Shown: in pieces, positions 37,101-51,402 of the stretch
Layout of the letters: each line of letters starts with the position of its first letter
Numbering within the stretch: position 1 is the first letter of the stretch
Source: Antennarius striatus
Taxonomy: Eukaryota > Chordata > Actinopteri > Lophiiformes > Antennariidae
NCBI RefSeq assembly: GCF_040054535.1
Contig: NC_090797.1
Coordinates: forward strand, 8,611,001-8,675,000
Length of the DNA stretch: 64,000 nucleotides
Direction of reading: 5' to 3'
Translations under genes and position numbers: made by a program
Notes under the pieces: generated by a model
The model's input: the letters and a program-made list of their open reading frames with translations, nothing else
Databases searched by the model: none
What the model was told of the DNA's origin: nothing

Positions 37101-40100
37101 AGCTAATAAGGACTAAAGTAGGACTGTTGTGGAAAAAAATGTTCCATTTGCCAATGGAAGTATTTTGGTCTTTACAAAAATCTTTAGCAACGGCAGGGTT
37201 TTAAAAAAAAAAAAAAAAAACAGGTAAGGGAGAAAAACATGCAAATACTTAATAAAATCATCTTGTTTTTTTAATTTCAGAATGATTTTTTTTTTTTATA
37301 ACATTTTAAATGCCAGTTTGGATCGTTAGTTTGAACCCAACACCTCACGTGTTTTTTATTCATTTAAAAAAAAAGTATTTTAGGAGTGCATTTGTAACAT
37401 CGGAAGCAACTGACTTTACTATTACAGTAAGTGTTTTTTTTGCTAAGGTAATTGTTAGCTCTCGCTAAACATGTTAATGCGGCAGCAGTATTTTTTCCTT
37501 TTCTACTGGGAATAAACCTGCATCCCAATACAGTAGTTGGCTATTCTTTTATAGATAGTAATTTGTGTATAAAAATATTGCAATAAAAACATTAAATCAT
37601 GCAATGGGAACCTTTTTATGTGCCAGGTTTCAGAACTCGAATGATGCTAATGAAGACATTTCACACAAAATAAGCCCTCTCCCGACAACCGTCCTTCTGT
37701 TTCACCAAAAATTTGTAAAACTTTGTTTTCTGGAAAGCATAAACTCTTAAACTTTCAATGGTCTGCAGCACAAAGAGTGACTTTTACTTATTAAAGTAAA
37801 CAAACACAGACAGAATGTCTTCCATCGGTTACTTAGAAGTTAACATGCTAATTTATAGGGTTAGAAGGCCAATCCTAATATAATCTAATCTACTGTAGTC
37901 ATACCCTGCAGCACGTTAAGGGTGTTTGTAGTGACATTATGCCAAATCCATCTGTGCCTACGACTGCAAATGTGTGAACCGCTGTCTGTTTATTCTGGTG
38001 ATGTGTGTGTGTTTTTCTTGTCATAAGTGAGTTAGTGTAATTGTGTGAATAATTGCAGGCACTGGTGTATACTACGACTGATTAGAGGGAAAGTCCTCTG
38101 CCTGGCTCTGCACAGGTTTTCAAACAGAGTCATGCGTAAATGGCGTGAGGATTCTTGTTTTTTTCTCTGTTTGTCTTAGCTTGTAATTAGAACCTCCCTG
38201 GCAGCGTTTCTACTGATCACTGTCCAGGTTTCTACCACACACACTGACACTCTCAGTCTAGGCAGCTGCAAGCATGCAGAAAAGGGATTTCTGTCATTGG
38301 GTACAGCCTGACTCTGTTTGACATTCTCTCTTTGTTCATTTTTATGTCCTCTTTTTCTTTTCCTCTCTCCTTCCAGATTTTGTACTGCTGCGTCTGACAG
38401 CAAGCTACGCCTACTGACTTCAGATCTTCAGGATAGGAATGAAGTCAAGGTAATGCAACATCTGCTGCACATTGGCCAGAAACTTGCTTGTCAGATAGCA
38501 TTAGATTTTTTACTAGCACTGATAATTGGCACTTAATGATATGTGGAATGTAGCAACCAGTGCAATAAGACCCATGTTTGTTAAAAACACACTTTTTGGA
38601 TCACATATTTGATAATTTTATTTACCTTTTTGTGTTTGTTTACTGTCACCTAGGTGATGGAGGGCCACACTAGCTACATCAACCATTTGGTGTTCGAGCC
38701 CACGGAGGGGAAACAAATTGCTTCCGTCAGTGACGACCACACTTGCAGGTCCAACCGTTTTATTTCCCCATGTGTGTTTATGTGTGTTTTCCCAGCTTCT
38801 GATTTTCAGTTCCCTTTCCCGGTAATGGTGCAGAAAGTCCTGACTGTTTCCACAGGGACACATGATGCTAAGTACAACAGGTTTTGAGTGTCTGTGCATA
38901 AGCACAGAGCTGCATTTTAGCTTTTCTAGCTAATTGGTTTAATATGGAAATCCAATTAGCTGCAGAAAGATTTTCCTCTCTGAGGGGGAATATAACAAGG
39001 TCCGGAAATTTCACCTTTCGATTGATGCGAGAGGAGGGAAAAAGTTTGTCAGTAGCCTCAGGAGACTGATTTTCTGCAATACACAAACATGTTACAGAGC
39101 AGGTAACTGTTACTAGATTGTTAATATACAGGAAGTATGTGAATACTTGAACTACAGCAGAAATATTAGGCTGGTTAGATCTCTACTTTCATTCACAATT
39201 TAATTGCTTGTGGTTTAGTTATATAATTATTACCAAAATATTTTATGATGTTGTGGAAAGTCTGCATCTCAGTTTCCAAGAGTCCAAGGTGATGTGATCA
39301 CAAGGTTTCCTCTGTCCAACCAGCAGTCTAAAATACTGAGCTGACACAAATGGAAGTGGGTTTCTTATCATCTCAGATTCTGAAGCAATTCATTTATTCA
39401 TCAAATAAATCTTTGTTACGTATATAATTAGATCATGACCAGTTAAACGGTTGAAAATCTGGTACCCAGAGTTTGGAATGACTGTTATTTTGAAAATCTA
39501 TGTAGATGTCATTGGTTGTTGCTGAAATGGAAACAGAACATGTAAATTAACATGTTATACTTCTAATTGTACTGTGTAACTGATAAATGATAACAATGAT
39601 AATCAGTGGGAGCATTCACATCCAGGTTACCACATATCCCCAGTCTTGTTGCTAAAATCAATGAATTTATTTCAAAATTACCTAATGATTGAGGTCCATC
39701 TGAGGGCAGTGTCTAACAACTGGTTAATTTTTATACACAGTCACCGGATTGTCGGCTGTCCACTGCTGCTCAGTGCCTGCTTTATCAGACTGTCTGAGAC
39801 ATGGAGTTGAACAAGTCTCCCCCTCTCCCATCCCCTTCCTCTTCCCGTGCCTCCACTGACCGGCCAGAGAAAACAGCCGTGCGCTCCATCTGCTGAAAGA
39901 TTTAACTTCTGTCATGTTGAAAAAATATGGGACGCGGGAGGAAGACAGAGGCAGACCAAGGGATAGATCAAGTTAACAGGAGAGGACCTTCCAGTCAGCC
40001 CACACAAACCGACCCTTGATATGAAAGGAGGAAACGGGTAGGGAGGGAAGGGTATGCCTGCATGTATAGGTTCATGACCGCTCCATCGCTCTGTTAGGTT

Positions 40101-43100
40101 TGGCAGCAGCGCCTTTAATATAGGTTTGCTTGGCTTTGTCATCAGGGTCCCCTGTAGTTGTGGGAACTCTCCTGTTTCCAACTTGCAAACTGATGCTACA
40201 GCTTCTAGGTGTGGAGCTGTTCTCCCACTCCCTTGAGGGAGTTTTCATTTAGTTCATGTAGTCCTGGCAGCTCATGGCATCATTGTATATCTAGTAGGGT
40301 GAGTCTGTGGAGAAATGTGCCACCTAGAGATCACAGGAGACACAACAACTCCTGAAGGGGAGTTGAGGTTAACTGAGTTCACAGATGAACCTAGAACAGT
40401 ACACACCTGCTACTGCATTGTGCATGTGGTTGAAAAGCTTTGTCCTGTTCATAATATCAATCTGTTTACTTTCGTAAACCTCTTGTGTGACGGGAAACAA
40501 ATCGCAACAGCTAGAATGTCATCCATGCATCCAACTTCTCTTCTGTCCTGTCATGTTTAGGAAAAATGTAAGCCCCATAGTCTGCTCAGAGTTTCTCAAG
40601 GTAATCAACATCACCTGTCTTTTTAAGATATAGATTTGATGGAAAGTTATTATTACTTTTCACAAATCAGTATTTTTTACATGTTTTTCGTGCAAATAAC
40701 TTGTCAATTTGTAGGTTTGTGTTGCAGAAGTTAGTAGTTTCAGACAGATACTATCCATTACTTTTTACTACCTTTTATCTGTTACTTTTCTATTTCTATC
40801 ATTAAGCTATTGCTTTTAACTCTTCAAGCCATTTATTAATTACTTTTGGCTATATCACTGAATCATCTCTAAATTTACCTTTAGGTTTCTTTTCATTTGA
40901 CTATTACATTCAGCAATTTATTTTACCTTTTCACAATTACCTTTAGCTATTGCAATGGAAGCAAAGCTATTCAGTCTTCACTGTTTGTCTGTTTATTGGG
41001 AAAATATGCTATTTATTCATTACAGTAAAAAATCACAAGGGGACAGAATTATTTTTACTTCCGACTGTATTTTTATGAATCTGAATTTGTATGAATTTGT
41101 AGATATATTTTAATTAGATTTCTTTTTCATTTTTTTTATCATTTTAGTCCATTGATACAGTTCATAGATAAGTTACGCAAAATAACGCATTTAAGGGGTT
41201 ATTGAGCTGCCTCTATTGTTGAAGGAGCACCACAACATCTCTGTGAGGCTATATAATTTGGGGTAATTTTTAATTCTCCAGTTCTCTCTCCAGAGAGTCA
41301 CCTTTTGATTATTTACTCTGCCCGCAAAAATAAATCACATCACACAGCAGTGACGCAATTTCCCATTCGCTCTCGTTATGGGAAACATTGACATACCGCA
41401 ACACGCTAGCCACACTGTTTTCTCACTTAGCGATAAAGGACTTCAAATGTCCTTTTCAACCCTGTTGTACATGGAAGCAAAGTGTTATTGCATGATGCAG
41501 TTGCACTGTGTTTTATCAGAGGCGGTCATGCCTTCCTTTGGAAAGGTTATGTTGTTTTGGGTAGACAGCGCTCCATTTGAAGGGCAGAGTGGTTGACCAC
41601 AGTTTGGCGGATGATGGTGTAGCGTGCAATTGAGCTGTGCTTGGCTTGTGGTCTGAAAGAATAGAGTCTAGCCGTTGTTTTCCTGGTGTGATCGGGTGTT
41701 TTTCTTTTTTTAATGTCCTGGTCTCACTCATGCTCCATGGTGGAAGCTCTGGCTGAGTCTGCACATGGGCAAAGGAAAAAACCTTGAGGCTCGACAGGGC
41801 TCTAACCTGCTAAAGGGAGATGAGGCAGGAAAAGTTGAGTGTTTGTGGAGGTCTTCCTCTGAGACGGGGCATATCCTCCCCTGCACCGCACCATTGAGGA
41901 CATTAATCTCTCCAACAACACACTTGACATTTAGATGGTCTTTGGAGGTACTTTTTGTGCTTTATTAGATGATGTCTTTTGCATGACCTCATCACTCAGC
42001 GCCTTCCCAAGCTTCACAAGTGTTTGTTTAATATTTCCAAAAAACCTAGTTGTAGCCGCCCACCCCCTCATCCCTGTGACCCCATCTCTACCTTTTTGTT
42101 GAGCGCAAGGATCACTCAGATGTGGTTAACCATAGATCTAGGTCTCAGGGTCTGCAGTTCTCTCTATCCAAGTGATCCATTACATCCTTGGTGTTTTGCA
42201 ATCACCGACCTTATTTAGCTTTAGAATTGACTTGTTTAAATGAAGACTGGTCAAAATCCTTGTTCAGGCTCCCATGCTTGGTTGGCTCTTGCTTGCTTGT
42301 TTTGATTTGCACGAAGTAGGATGCTGTTTAACTTCTCTCTGCTGCTCTTCCTCAGCTGACGTGCATTCTGCTGCCCTCTCTGTATTCCACAGAAACTGAA
42401 TGGCAGCGGGCCGCCCACAGTGAAACATTTGCTGTAATGTGAGTGGAGCGTAACGCCGACTCAGGCAGGATGATGTTTCCCTCCTGCCTCTGCTATCATA
42501 GCTCAATATAATGTGAGGTTGGCATTTTCCCGGAAAGAGGAGCTTGGCATAAGTCAAGTCTGTTTCAAATCTGCAAAAACGACCCTGTTTTTTCTTTGAC
42601 AAAGCATGAAGATAATACCCACCAACACAAACTTTGACAAAGAACATGTCGTCTATCATTTTACCCTATGTTGTTTAATGAAATCCCGGTCATGTGTTTT
42701 GTATTGAACCACAGATTTTGGGAAAGTTGAGACTGAATTTTGTTCATCAAGGTTTTAGAAATAGAAATAAAACGAGGCTTTTTATTGATGAAGAAACTTG
42801 TGACCCCACATCTGTTGGGGTCACGACTCTATGTTGTTTTCACGAAGGCAACCTGGACACATAAACTATGTCATTGTTTTTGTACCCTGACAGCCACATA
42901 GCAAGAAAACCTTGGAATGTGAATTTTTCCAGGTATTACGTGAACATCTAATTGTGGCTCAAATACCGATGCTATTTTTGGTGTTCCTCTAAAACCATGT
43001 ATTTGTTGTTAATGTGGTTGGTTGGTTCTGTTGCAGATTTTTCACCATTAAGATAAATCAGTCTGAAACATCACTAAAGGAAAGTGAATAAACATTCTGT

Positions 43101-45602
43101 GTTCGTTGGTCCTTTTAGAATAGGAAAAAAGTAATGAATTATAAAAATTCAGTTTGTGAAAAAATTCTTAAACTTGTAAAATATCATTACCTTTTGTTAA
43201 TGCTCATAAATAGAGGGAGAGAGAAACTGTAAGCTTGGACACTTGGGAATTGGGGGATTTTTATTTTGCAAATGCCAGTTGAAACTGGATATCAGTCTCC
43301 TTTATTTCTTATAGTTGGTATCAGCTTGAAAAAGCACTCCTCAGTCAGTCTTTAATTTGCATTTTATCATGGTTGTTTTTGAAATTATTCTTGTTTTAAA
43401 AACAGGGTGTGGGACCTGGATGGAAATGAAAGTGCCACCCTCCGACTCCGCTCCCCCGGCGTCAGCGTGTGCTGGCACCCGGAGGAGGCTTTTAAGGTGC
43501 GTGTGTTTTATTTCAGGTGCTTGAATCTGCTTTAGTTAGTTGCATGCGACTAGTTAAAAGATGCCACGGGATATTTATTTTGGTTTATCTGTTGGAGACT
43601 GAGGGAGAGAAAATAAATAATTGAATCATGATGGGTCGCTGTGGTCTCATGAGTTGTGTTGCTACCAACAGACTGTGGTTTGATTGGTAGTGGCTGCTGA
43701 GCCAAATGCAACTCATTTTTTTGAATTTTGGCAATTTGAAACTGGCTCTATCCTTGGACGTTGGTCGCTTGATTGGTTGGTTGCTCGTCAAGAAAAATCC
43801 TGCCAAGATTCTCTCCTGCCACGATGGCACGTTTCGTGGAGGCTTTCCTCATACATGGTGATAAGCTGACATTTTTTCTGATGTGGTTAAACAGCACTTC
43901 AAAAGAAATGTGGTTATTAAGTCAAAAGAACATCTATTAACAATAATATTCATATCTTAAATTACAAATAATATACAGAATTATTACACAGTTTGGAATT
44001 TTCATTTCTCATTTTTAATCAAGAAAAAAAATCATCAGTGACCTCCTGACCCAGTATGAACCCACCAGATTCCTCACGACATGTAGATCCGATCTTTTAT
44101 CAGTTCCCTGAGTCAGAACCAGACATGGAGACATTTCACAAGTCTCAGATCAGCTGAAACACTCTGGGTTAAAGACCCACCTGTTCTCAGCTGCATTTAA
44201 ATCGATTTTAATCAGGACTCCAAATCTGCACGGCGTATTTTTAGACTTTTTTTTTTTTTAATGTTCTTTGTTTTTCATTTAAATGATACTTTTATCCTTT
44301 TACTATTTAATGCTTTCTATTCTTCTAATGTAAATTACTTTGGATTTTGACCTACAAATAAACTTGCCTTGCCTTACGTTGCATTGCCATGGTGATGCTT
44401 GGACCACCAGTATTGCGGATGCTATTGTAGTGTACAGTGTATGATAATTCTGTAGGAGGACGCGTCACCGAATGCTTGTATTTGAAATGAAATGTGCGGA
44501 AATTTTTAATTTATAAACCGGTAAGGCATCAGATCTGACATAGGTTTTTTTCTCTTAACAATTCTGAATGTATATGTTTTAGATAATAGTATTTATTTAG
44601 TGTTCTGACTTGCTTGAAAGCATAAACTGTTCAGAACATTTAGGTCTGTACATAAGATTATTTATGAAACCTGATTGGAAATCCCAGGTTTTTTCAGAAA
44701 CACTTGTTTTCTATTTAGATTCAGTGGGACAGCCATAACGGAATTAGTAGGCATTGAAAATACTTGAATCAATAGTAAGACACACCAAGTCTTTCTGAGT
44801 ATGTCTTGTAGTAATAAAAAGTTCTCTTTAGTTTAATTGTTCATGTGTTGTCCCAGTTGATGGTGGCAGAGAAAAAGGGAACCATTCGCTTCTATGACCT
44901 GGTGACCCAGCAGGCCATCCTGTCGCTGGACTGTGGTCAGTCGCCTCTCATGTCAGCTGACTGGTGCTTCACCAACACCATCAAAGTTGGTGCCGTGGCG
45001 GGCAACGACTGGCTCATCTGGGACATCACTCGCTCCAGGTAACGAGGAGAGATGTGTTGATTTGGAATCATTGTCCACAATAGGATGGGATGGGTCTAAA
45101 CCCTGTGCTCTTTTTTTGTTTAAAGCTACCCTCAGGAGAAAAGACCAGCCCATATAGATAAAGCTCGTTTATTCAAGTAAGTAGAAAGTTCCTTTTAACC
45201 CATGTAGACCACATGAACCCAAGATCTGCTAGTATGGGGGGTTAATAAGTATTCAGGTATAAATATTTTCTTCATTGAATTTAACTGATTGATGATATTT
45301 AAAGAAACATTGTTCTTCTCAGGTGGTCTCGGGCCAATGAAAACCTCTTTGCCACCACCGGATGTCCAGGAAAGATCTGCAGTCAGTTACTCCTCCACCA
45401 TCTCGGCCATCCTCAGGTGAGTGAGATCCAAGTCCGGTCCAAGTTCTGTATTGCTCTGGTCTCACATCATGTGATGATGTCTTTACAGCCGGTGATGATC
45501 GGATCTGTGGCAGTAGGATCCGGCCTCAGCTGGCACAGGACGCTCCCGCTGTGTGTGATCGGAGGCGACAGGAAACTTTGCTTTTGGATGACTGAAATGT
45601 AG
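34128..45602 (+). CDS. nup37: nucleoporin Nup37 (WD-repeat subunit of the Nup107-160 Y-complex)
   Basis: Nup37 is a beta-propeller subunit of the nuclear-pore outer-ring Y-complex that docks on Nup160 and also acts at kinetochores. Nine coding exons: 34128-34283, 34354-34475, 38377-38449, 38654-38748, 43406-43496, 44857-45038, 45126-45176, 45323-45416 and 45489-45602. All are GT-AG and phases close to 325 residues against 326 in human. Conserved blocks are YTVACEDYVHVVEFSPF, FHHELRVVTLAWSPE, TSDLQDRNEVK, GHTSYINHLVF, SVSDDHTCRVWDLDG, SVCWHPEE, LMVAEKKGTIRFYDL, GAVAGNDWLIWDITRS and GSGLSWHRTLPLCVIGGD. The start is the second ATG of MHIMHEDSS, because it aligns with the family N-terminus; the upstream ATG at 34119 would add three residues. 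The gene is divergent from parpbp and convergent with th2. Confidence 0.97.
34476..38376. other. nup37: nup37 intron 2
   Basis: Holds a LINE reverse-transcriptase fragment on the minus strand at about 35480-35830. The GC-richer stretch 36180-36680 has overlapping short frames on both strands but no recognisable protein. Poly-A/T tracts occur at about 37202-37220 and nearby. Confidence 0.55.
35480..35830 (-). mobile_element. non-LTR retrotransposon reverse-transcriptase fragment
   Basis: Minus-strand translation gives GPPQDHVLSPFLFMLYTYAS followed, after a short gap, by IVKLVDDKTLIV. These are degenerate versions of the LINE RT motifs G.PQG.VLSPLLF.LYT and the catalytic F/Y-x-DD loop (IVKFADDTTV). 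The family and the ends of the copy were not determined. It is inactive. Confidence 0.6.
38749..43405. other. nup37: nup37 intron 4
   Basis: This is the longest nup37 intron. A 131-codon minus-strand frame at 42264-42659 has no splice context or recognisable domain and was not accepted. The stretch 40600-41110 is strongly T/A rich with repeated ATTACTTTT-like words. No known gene was seen. Confidence 0.55.
44040..44392 (+). mobile_element. L2/Rex-like LINE 3' end
   Basis: The sequence runs CAACCAGACATGGAGACATTTCAC-like, then GGGTTAAAGACCCACCTGTTCTCAGCTGCATTTAAATCG, and ends CAAATAAACTTGCCTTGCCTTACG. This is the standard 3' end of an abundant fish LINE, encoding a K.RLKTHLFSAAF-like tail and a CTTGC-type terminal repeat. 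It is 5'-truncated and sits in the intron before nup37 exon 6. Confidence 0.7.
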
Positions 45603-45667
45603 ACATCTGTACAGCACGTTTCTACGAAGGATAATTAGGTCATCCACGACTGTTCTTGTAAATGTTC

Positions 45668-45673
45668 AATAAA
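45668..45673 (+). terminator. nup37: nup37 poly(A) signal
   Basis: AATAAA lies 66 bases past the nup37 stop. The same signal is preserved in the inverted pseudogene copy near 58806. Confidence 0.8.
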
Positions 45674-48059
45674 ATATTTTTGGTTTCCTACTGAGTTTCA
45701 ATGAATTTGGATGGAAATTCCCTGCATGGTTGACTACTTCTTCAGATCAGTTCGAGATAAACAGGCTGCTCGGATCTCTGAGAAGAACTCAATTTTCTTT
45801 TCTCTTAAGAGTAAGTTACATCAGCTTTCTGTTATGTTCTGCCAAGAGAGCTGTGCTTCTCAGGAATGCACAGAAGGAATCAGTGCCAGCGCTGAACTTA
45901 ACTAGTCAGGATAGCACAGGTGTCTCTCTCTTTGTGTTCCTGACTTGGTGGCAGAGTCTTAATTCTATAAGGAAAATGTTCTTTCATAGGTTGTTCCACC
46001 TCTACACAGAAAATCCACATGAAGGCTTGGATGAGGGGAAAACAAGGAGGTCTGGCTGTGCTTTAACTGCACAACATCGCCCTGAAAGTGTGTGTGTGTA
46101 GGGTCTGTAATCACAGATATCTGCATGACAAGCAAAAGAAATTGCTCTAGAGGAGACAAAGATGCCCGTCACCTCACCTTAGCAAATTGTCACGGATGCT
46201 TCCACAGATCAAACGTGGAAGAAAAGGGATCATTTGGCAGAAACTTGTGCCCTCCAGCGAAACAAGGACTCATTGTACTGTCACAGGATTGTCATTTGTA
46301 AACAGCCATCTCTGTTTTCAAGGAGCTCTCTTTTAATTAACTTGATCATGATTCATTATCTCTGACAACAGATCACTTCATCGTGCTTCGTACTTGAGTT
46401 TCTAAAAGCTGTTTATAAGACTTTATTAATGTAGATGTAAGCCAAAGCTTATGCTGTACAAAGAAGCTGCTGGATGAATTGCACAGGATGAACAGAGGTC
46501 ATGGAGATGTCCACTCTAATTTGTTGGAGAGTTGGCATCGGCCTCCATCTGACAATAACCACATCCTACTGACCTGGTCTGGTTCGGTCTTTGCTCTAGA
46601 TTTGCTGCGCTTCAGGTGAAAGTTGTACTTAAGCAGCAACGTGTAACAAAAGATGTTGCACAGATCAAATGCTGTTCAAAGTTTGAAGAAAAAAAACTAA
46701 ATGGGAAGGTGCCAACCACTTTCCTCTGGAGCATGAGTCATGGTGGCTTCAGAGATTCCAGTGACTCAAGGACACCATCTGATGGCTGATGATTAGAACA
46801 GCAGAAGTCTATCCAGGCTGTAAGCTGATTCCCGTGTGATCCATGTGTGGAGATAAGTCACCTGGAAGCATCTCCTGCCCCACACCTCCATGTTGCTTGA
46901 ACCTCCATGAACTTGTTATTCCTCACCATTCCGTCTCATCTGGTGTGTGGACCGATGAGAAACTGAAATGGATGAAAGAGAACTCAAACAGCCTTAAAAT
47001 CCACCAAATTTCTCCTAATCTTCCCTCAGATAAATACTTCTCCAACTTTAAGACCAGGCTCAAGCGAATAAGACCAAATAAAAATAATGAGCATCAAATG
47101 AAGGGATGCAAAGAAAGAGATTAAAGCTCTTTGAGGCCAGTGTTTGATTTAATCTTGGGACTGTTTTATTTTTCCCCGTGACTTTCCCAGAGTGAGGTGA
47201 TTATATTGATCTTGATGACTAGTAGAGATGACCGAGACGTGATCCATCACTTTTTCAGTGAAGTACACATAATAAAGTGACAAAGGGCTTATATTTCAGA
47301 CATAAGACATCGAAAAGAAATGTGGGTACCAAAGTATTTATTTTCTGCTTTGACTTTTAAACCCTTCGATTTGACATTTGTTAATTTCATAAAAGGTTTT
47401 AGAGCATCAAATCCATTTTTAGGTGGAAGCCCATTGATCAGAGGGCATATCTCCACTAAAAACAGTTTTTATAGTTATTATTTTTAATATTTTATATTAT
47501 TAAGTTCAAGTCAAACACAAGATCTGATTATCCTTACGTAACAAAATGTATTAAATAAGAAACTGAAAAAGTTTGAATCCAATTTTTTAATTAAGTTTCA
47601 TAAAAATCCAACTGATAACAGTATTTTTTTGTTGTCCAGTTTTCAGCTTTCGTAAGCATTTTTTCAGTTCCTCTTAAATTACTGTACTTTTCATGATATT
47701 TGTCAGGTTATATTGATAGTTGAAATTTGACTCCTTTTTCATTCCTCATCTGATCCTGGGAGCTACTCAAAATTATCACAAAGTCTTACTTGATGATTTA
47801 CTAGCGTTTGTTGCTGGTTTCTCATTAAGTGAGAAATTTGCATTGAAAACTTCAGACTTTATGTCTTACTGAATTCATTTTATCGACTGCGACTGTTTTA
47901 AAGAGTTATTTGAATGAACTTAAAGGTTAGCTGATAAAATAAAATAAAAAAGTTGTGGTGATGAATAAAGAGCCAACTATACTTAATTACTTGACCTGGT
48001 GTCTAAAATGTTTTTTTGTCTTTATCTTTACCTCGTATTAGAGAAGTACACCCAAACAA

Positions 48060-49090
48060 ATAAAACCCAGCTCCATAAAAAGTTTGGAATGTATGTAAAA
48101 TGTCAGTAAAAATAATGTCATCATTTCCAAATCCTTATTAATCCAATTGAATACAGAACAAAAACATTTAATTTCATTGTTTGAACTGATACACTTCATT
48201 ATTTTTTGTTGATCCATGCTCATTCTGAATTTGATGCCTGCAGCATGTTGATGATTGAGTTGCATCATCTTGTCTTTTATCGACACTCAAGAGAAGACAT
48301 TTTGTCCTATTCTTACTTGATATACGACTTCAGCTGCTCAACAGACCATTTGGTGGTTCTTAATGCTGCACACATTTTCTACAGGGAACTGGTCTGGACT
48401 GCAGTCTGGATGCAATTTTTCCTCTTTAGCCCTGAGGACACAACATTCATGATTTCCAAAAACTGAACTGTGGACTCGTCCAACTAGGGGACCCTTTCCC
48501 ACTTTGCATCAGTCCAAGTCAGAAGAGCTTGGGTCCAGAGGACTCAGTGGTGTTACTGGGTGGTGTTGACATGTAACTTGTGCTTTTACATGGTGGTCTT
48601 AACTTGCATTTGTAGATGTAGTCATGAATGATGTTTACTGACAATGGTTTTCCAAAGCGTTCCAGAGCCCATGTACAAATGTGATTCATGGAATCATGTT
48701 TTTATTGCAGGGTTGTCTGAATGATTGAAGGTCAGAGGTATTCAGTGTTGGTTTTTGTCCTTACATGCACAGCTCTCTCCAGATTCTCTGAATTGTTTGA
48801 TTATATTATGGATTGCAGACAGTAGGATCATAGAATGCCTTGCAGTTTGCCTTCAGAAAAGTTTGTGTACTGTTGGACCCCTTTTGCCCACATAGATTTT
48901 CATAGAACTGGTGACCCTCTATCCATCTTTGCTTGTGAATGACTGAGTCGTTGGAGGACTTATATTACGTATTACTTTTCACCTATAGAAAAGTCCTGAT
49001 GCTATCACCTGTTCACAATGAACCACTTCACCTGTGGAAGGATCCATTCCAGTGTTTTGTTTTTTAACTATCATATAATTTTTCCAGTCT
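48060..49090 (+). mobile_element. second copy of the teleost non-autonomous DNA transposon
   Basis: Shares with the copy at 19266-20740 the order of ATTTCCAAATCCTTATTAATCCAATTGAATAC, then TTTGATGCCTGCAGCATG, GGACTCGTCCAA, CACTTTGCATCAGTCCAAG, AGATTCTCTGAATTGTTTGATTATATTATGGA and CTTGTGAATGACTGAG. These are internal landmarks of one abundant fish family. No transposase frame survives. The right end (49.09-49.24 kb) is uncertain. Confidence 0.65.
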
Positions 49091-51396
49091 TCTCTTGTTC
49101 CTGTTTCATATTTTTTGAGAGGTCTCTGCTGGGATAGAATTAAAAATAGGCATGGTTTAGAAGAAAAAAAAATGACATTGGTGAGTTCCAACGTTAGGAA
49201 TATTGGCTTTTTATTGTTTCTAATACATCTTAAAGTCAAAAATTATTGATTTGCGTTGCCTGTACGTAAAACAGAGCAGAAATATTATGTTTATTAGTAA
49301 GCTTTAACTATAGATGGAGGCAGCAATGTTCCTTTAACTGTCTACAATAGATCTTTCAAGCAACTCAGCAAATCCATAATGTCTTAAAACAAAACATTCA
49401 GTCACATGTTATGGCACATCTTCCACTGTAAGTTCTCAGGCCTGAGGTTAAAATGAACCTCATGACCCTGTTTCCATCTCGGAGTAGGAAACCAAGCCAG
49501 CGTAGGGATGTGATGGCACTGACATCAGTTAAGGAAACACTTATGGTTGGAGTCAGGATGATACAGCGTTTGAGTGGTGAGTACGCGAGGCACAAGAATC
49601 TTGCTGGATTCTTTGCTGGTTGCTGTGTTGCTGCAGCAACCCTGCTTTTGTTTAGCACTCAGCAGATTTGGATCCTGCTGGTGGTTTCATGGGGATTTGA
49701 GGCCGCTGGATGTAGAAAGAGATATAAGAAATTATAATGTGTGACTATTGCACATCACTCTTTTCTCTCCTTTATTTCCCTTGCTTTATTCCTCTGTTTT
49801 CACACACAATCTTTTTCTACTCCACACAAACAGACAGGGAGGCCGGAGCAGGGCTTGTGTTATTGCACATAGGCGTGATGGGAAGGTGACGCTTTTCCAA
49901 CACAAGGTGGCTGGCTCCCATCAGCCACCTTGTTCATGATAGTGATGCTCTGCAGATGGCAATCATTTGTCTCTCTCAAGGGAAAAGCTTTGACGTGCAT
50001 GGCTCTAAAATGCATCGTCGCCTGTGCGGAGATCAAAATGTTGGACGTTCATCAAAACCCCCAGAAAGCTGAAATCTCTGGGCGCACAGAGAAAGAGAAA
50101 TAAAGAAAGCATCTGTCAGCAGCGTAGCCCTGCGGACCGTGCTGTGGTTGACTGTGAGGTCCCGGTGACCTGGACCCACTGATGTGGTGGGCCTCAGTGC
50201 TGGCTCTGGCCTTGACCAGCTGAGGGAACATGATACTAAAATCATTCATAATTAGCTCCTTCCCTTTGCTTAATAACACATGAAGATAAATGGTTTCCAA
50301 GAATTACTCCAAATGGAAATAGTTGGTTTGGAATTAAAAGCAAGAAAATGTCCTATGTATTGTAGTGGTCCAGTATCTTTTATTCCTCCTGCTGGCAAAT
50401 GTTGGATTCGGTCTTGAAAAGCTTTTCCGTCTTCCCAAAAGGTAAAAGCTCAGGTGTCTCCATGTAAATGAAGTTATCTCTTTTCAAACAATGCCTGTCT
50501 GTATTTGTATGTATTATAACAATGACCCAATGACTCCCTGACCACCCAGGGAGATATTTTTTCCTCTACAAAGACATCACATTTGTCATTCTTGTGAGAT
50601 TTTGTCACATTATTATCAGATATTTACTCATAGTTGTGACATCCTTTCTAGTATTATAAAACCCTTTCTCATAACTATATTCTCTTGTAATTATTATACA
50701 TTTCCGCCTAAATATAGGATGTCTAAAAATTGTAAGATTGTTTTTTTCAGAGATTTTCCCAATAGTATACTATATTTACTTAGAATTGTGATTTATTTTC
50801 TAAAGCCTATTAAAAAAATTTCATAATCATGTTTTGCTTCAAAGAACAAAACAAAAAAAATCATAATTTTAAGGGCGTTATTACAACTGATATCTTTTCT
50901 GATTATTATATGTATATACTTACTCAGGAATGTTATATCCTTTCAAAAATTAAAATGCTTTCTTATAATTACATTACATCCTCATATTTAAACTGCAAAC
51001 CCAGAACCAAAATTTTAATTGATAGAAAATAAGGTTTTTATAGAACAAAGAAAGAACGAAAACATGCAAAACACCACACAGTGCCCCATATTTCCCTGGT
51101 CACCTTATACTACATCGGATTGTTAATGTTAATGCATTCATTTTAAAATGGAATGGACAGTTCTCTCCGGTGGCTTCCAAAAATGGGCTCAGGTCAATCC
51201 ACCTCTCATAAATTTGAAGGGTGAAAGGAAAAGGAGCCCCACGAATGATTTTATTTTTTTGGTAAGAATTCTTAATTTTAAAATGTAGGAATTGAGTAAG
51301 TCGGGGACTTATTCAATTAATTTTATCTAGAGCAAAAATAATGGACTAAAAGGACAACTAGAAAAACGCTGATTCTTTCCTGAAAATAATAATTCA

Positions 51397-51402
51397 TTTA
51401 TT
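51397..51402 (-). terminator. th2: th2 poly(A) signal
   Basis: TTTATT on the plus strand (AATAAA on the minus strand) lies about 138 bases past the th2 stop codon. It is the nearest canonical signal. Confidence 0.6.

Noticed and set aside
42264..42659. 131-codon minus-strand frame in nup37 intron 4
   Set aside because: It is the longest intronic frame, but it has no family resemblance and no exon context; its end runs into low-complexity Lys/Gln/Ser sequence.
49398..49737. Overlapping 86- and 94-codon frames on opposite strands between nup37 and th2
   Set aside because: The hydrophobic stretch on the plus strand looked like a membrane segment, but neither frame has splice context or a known family.
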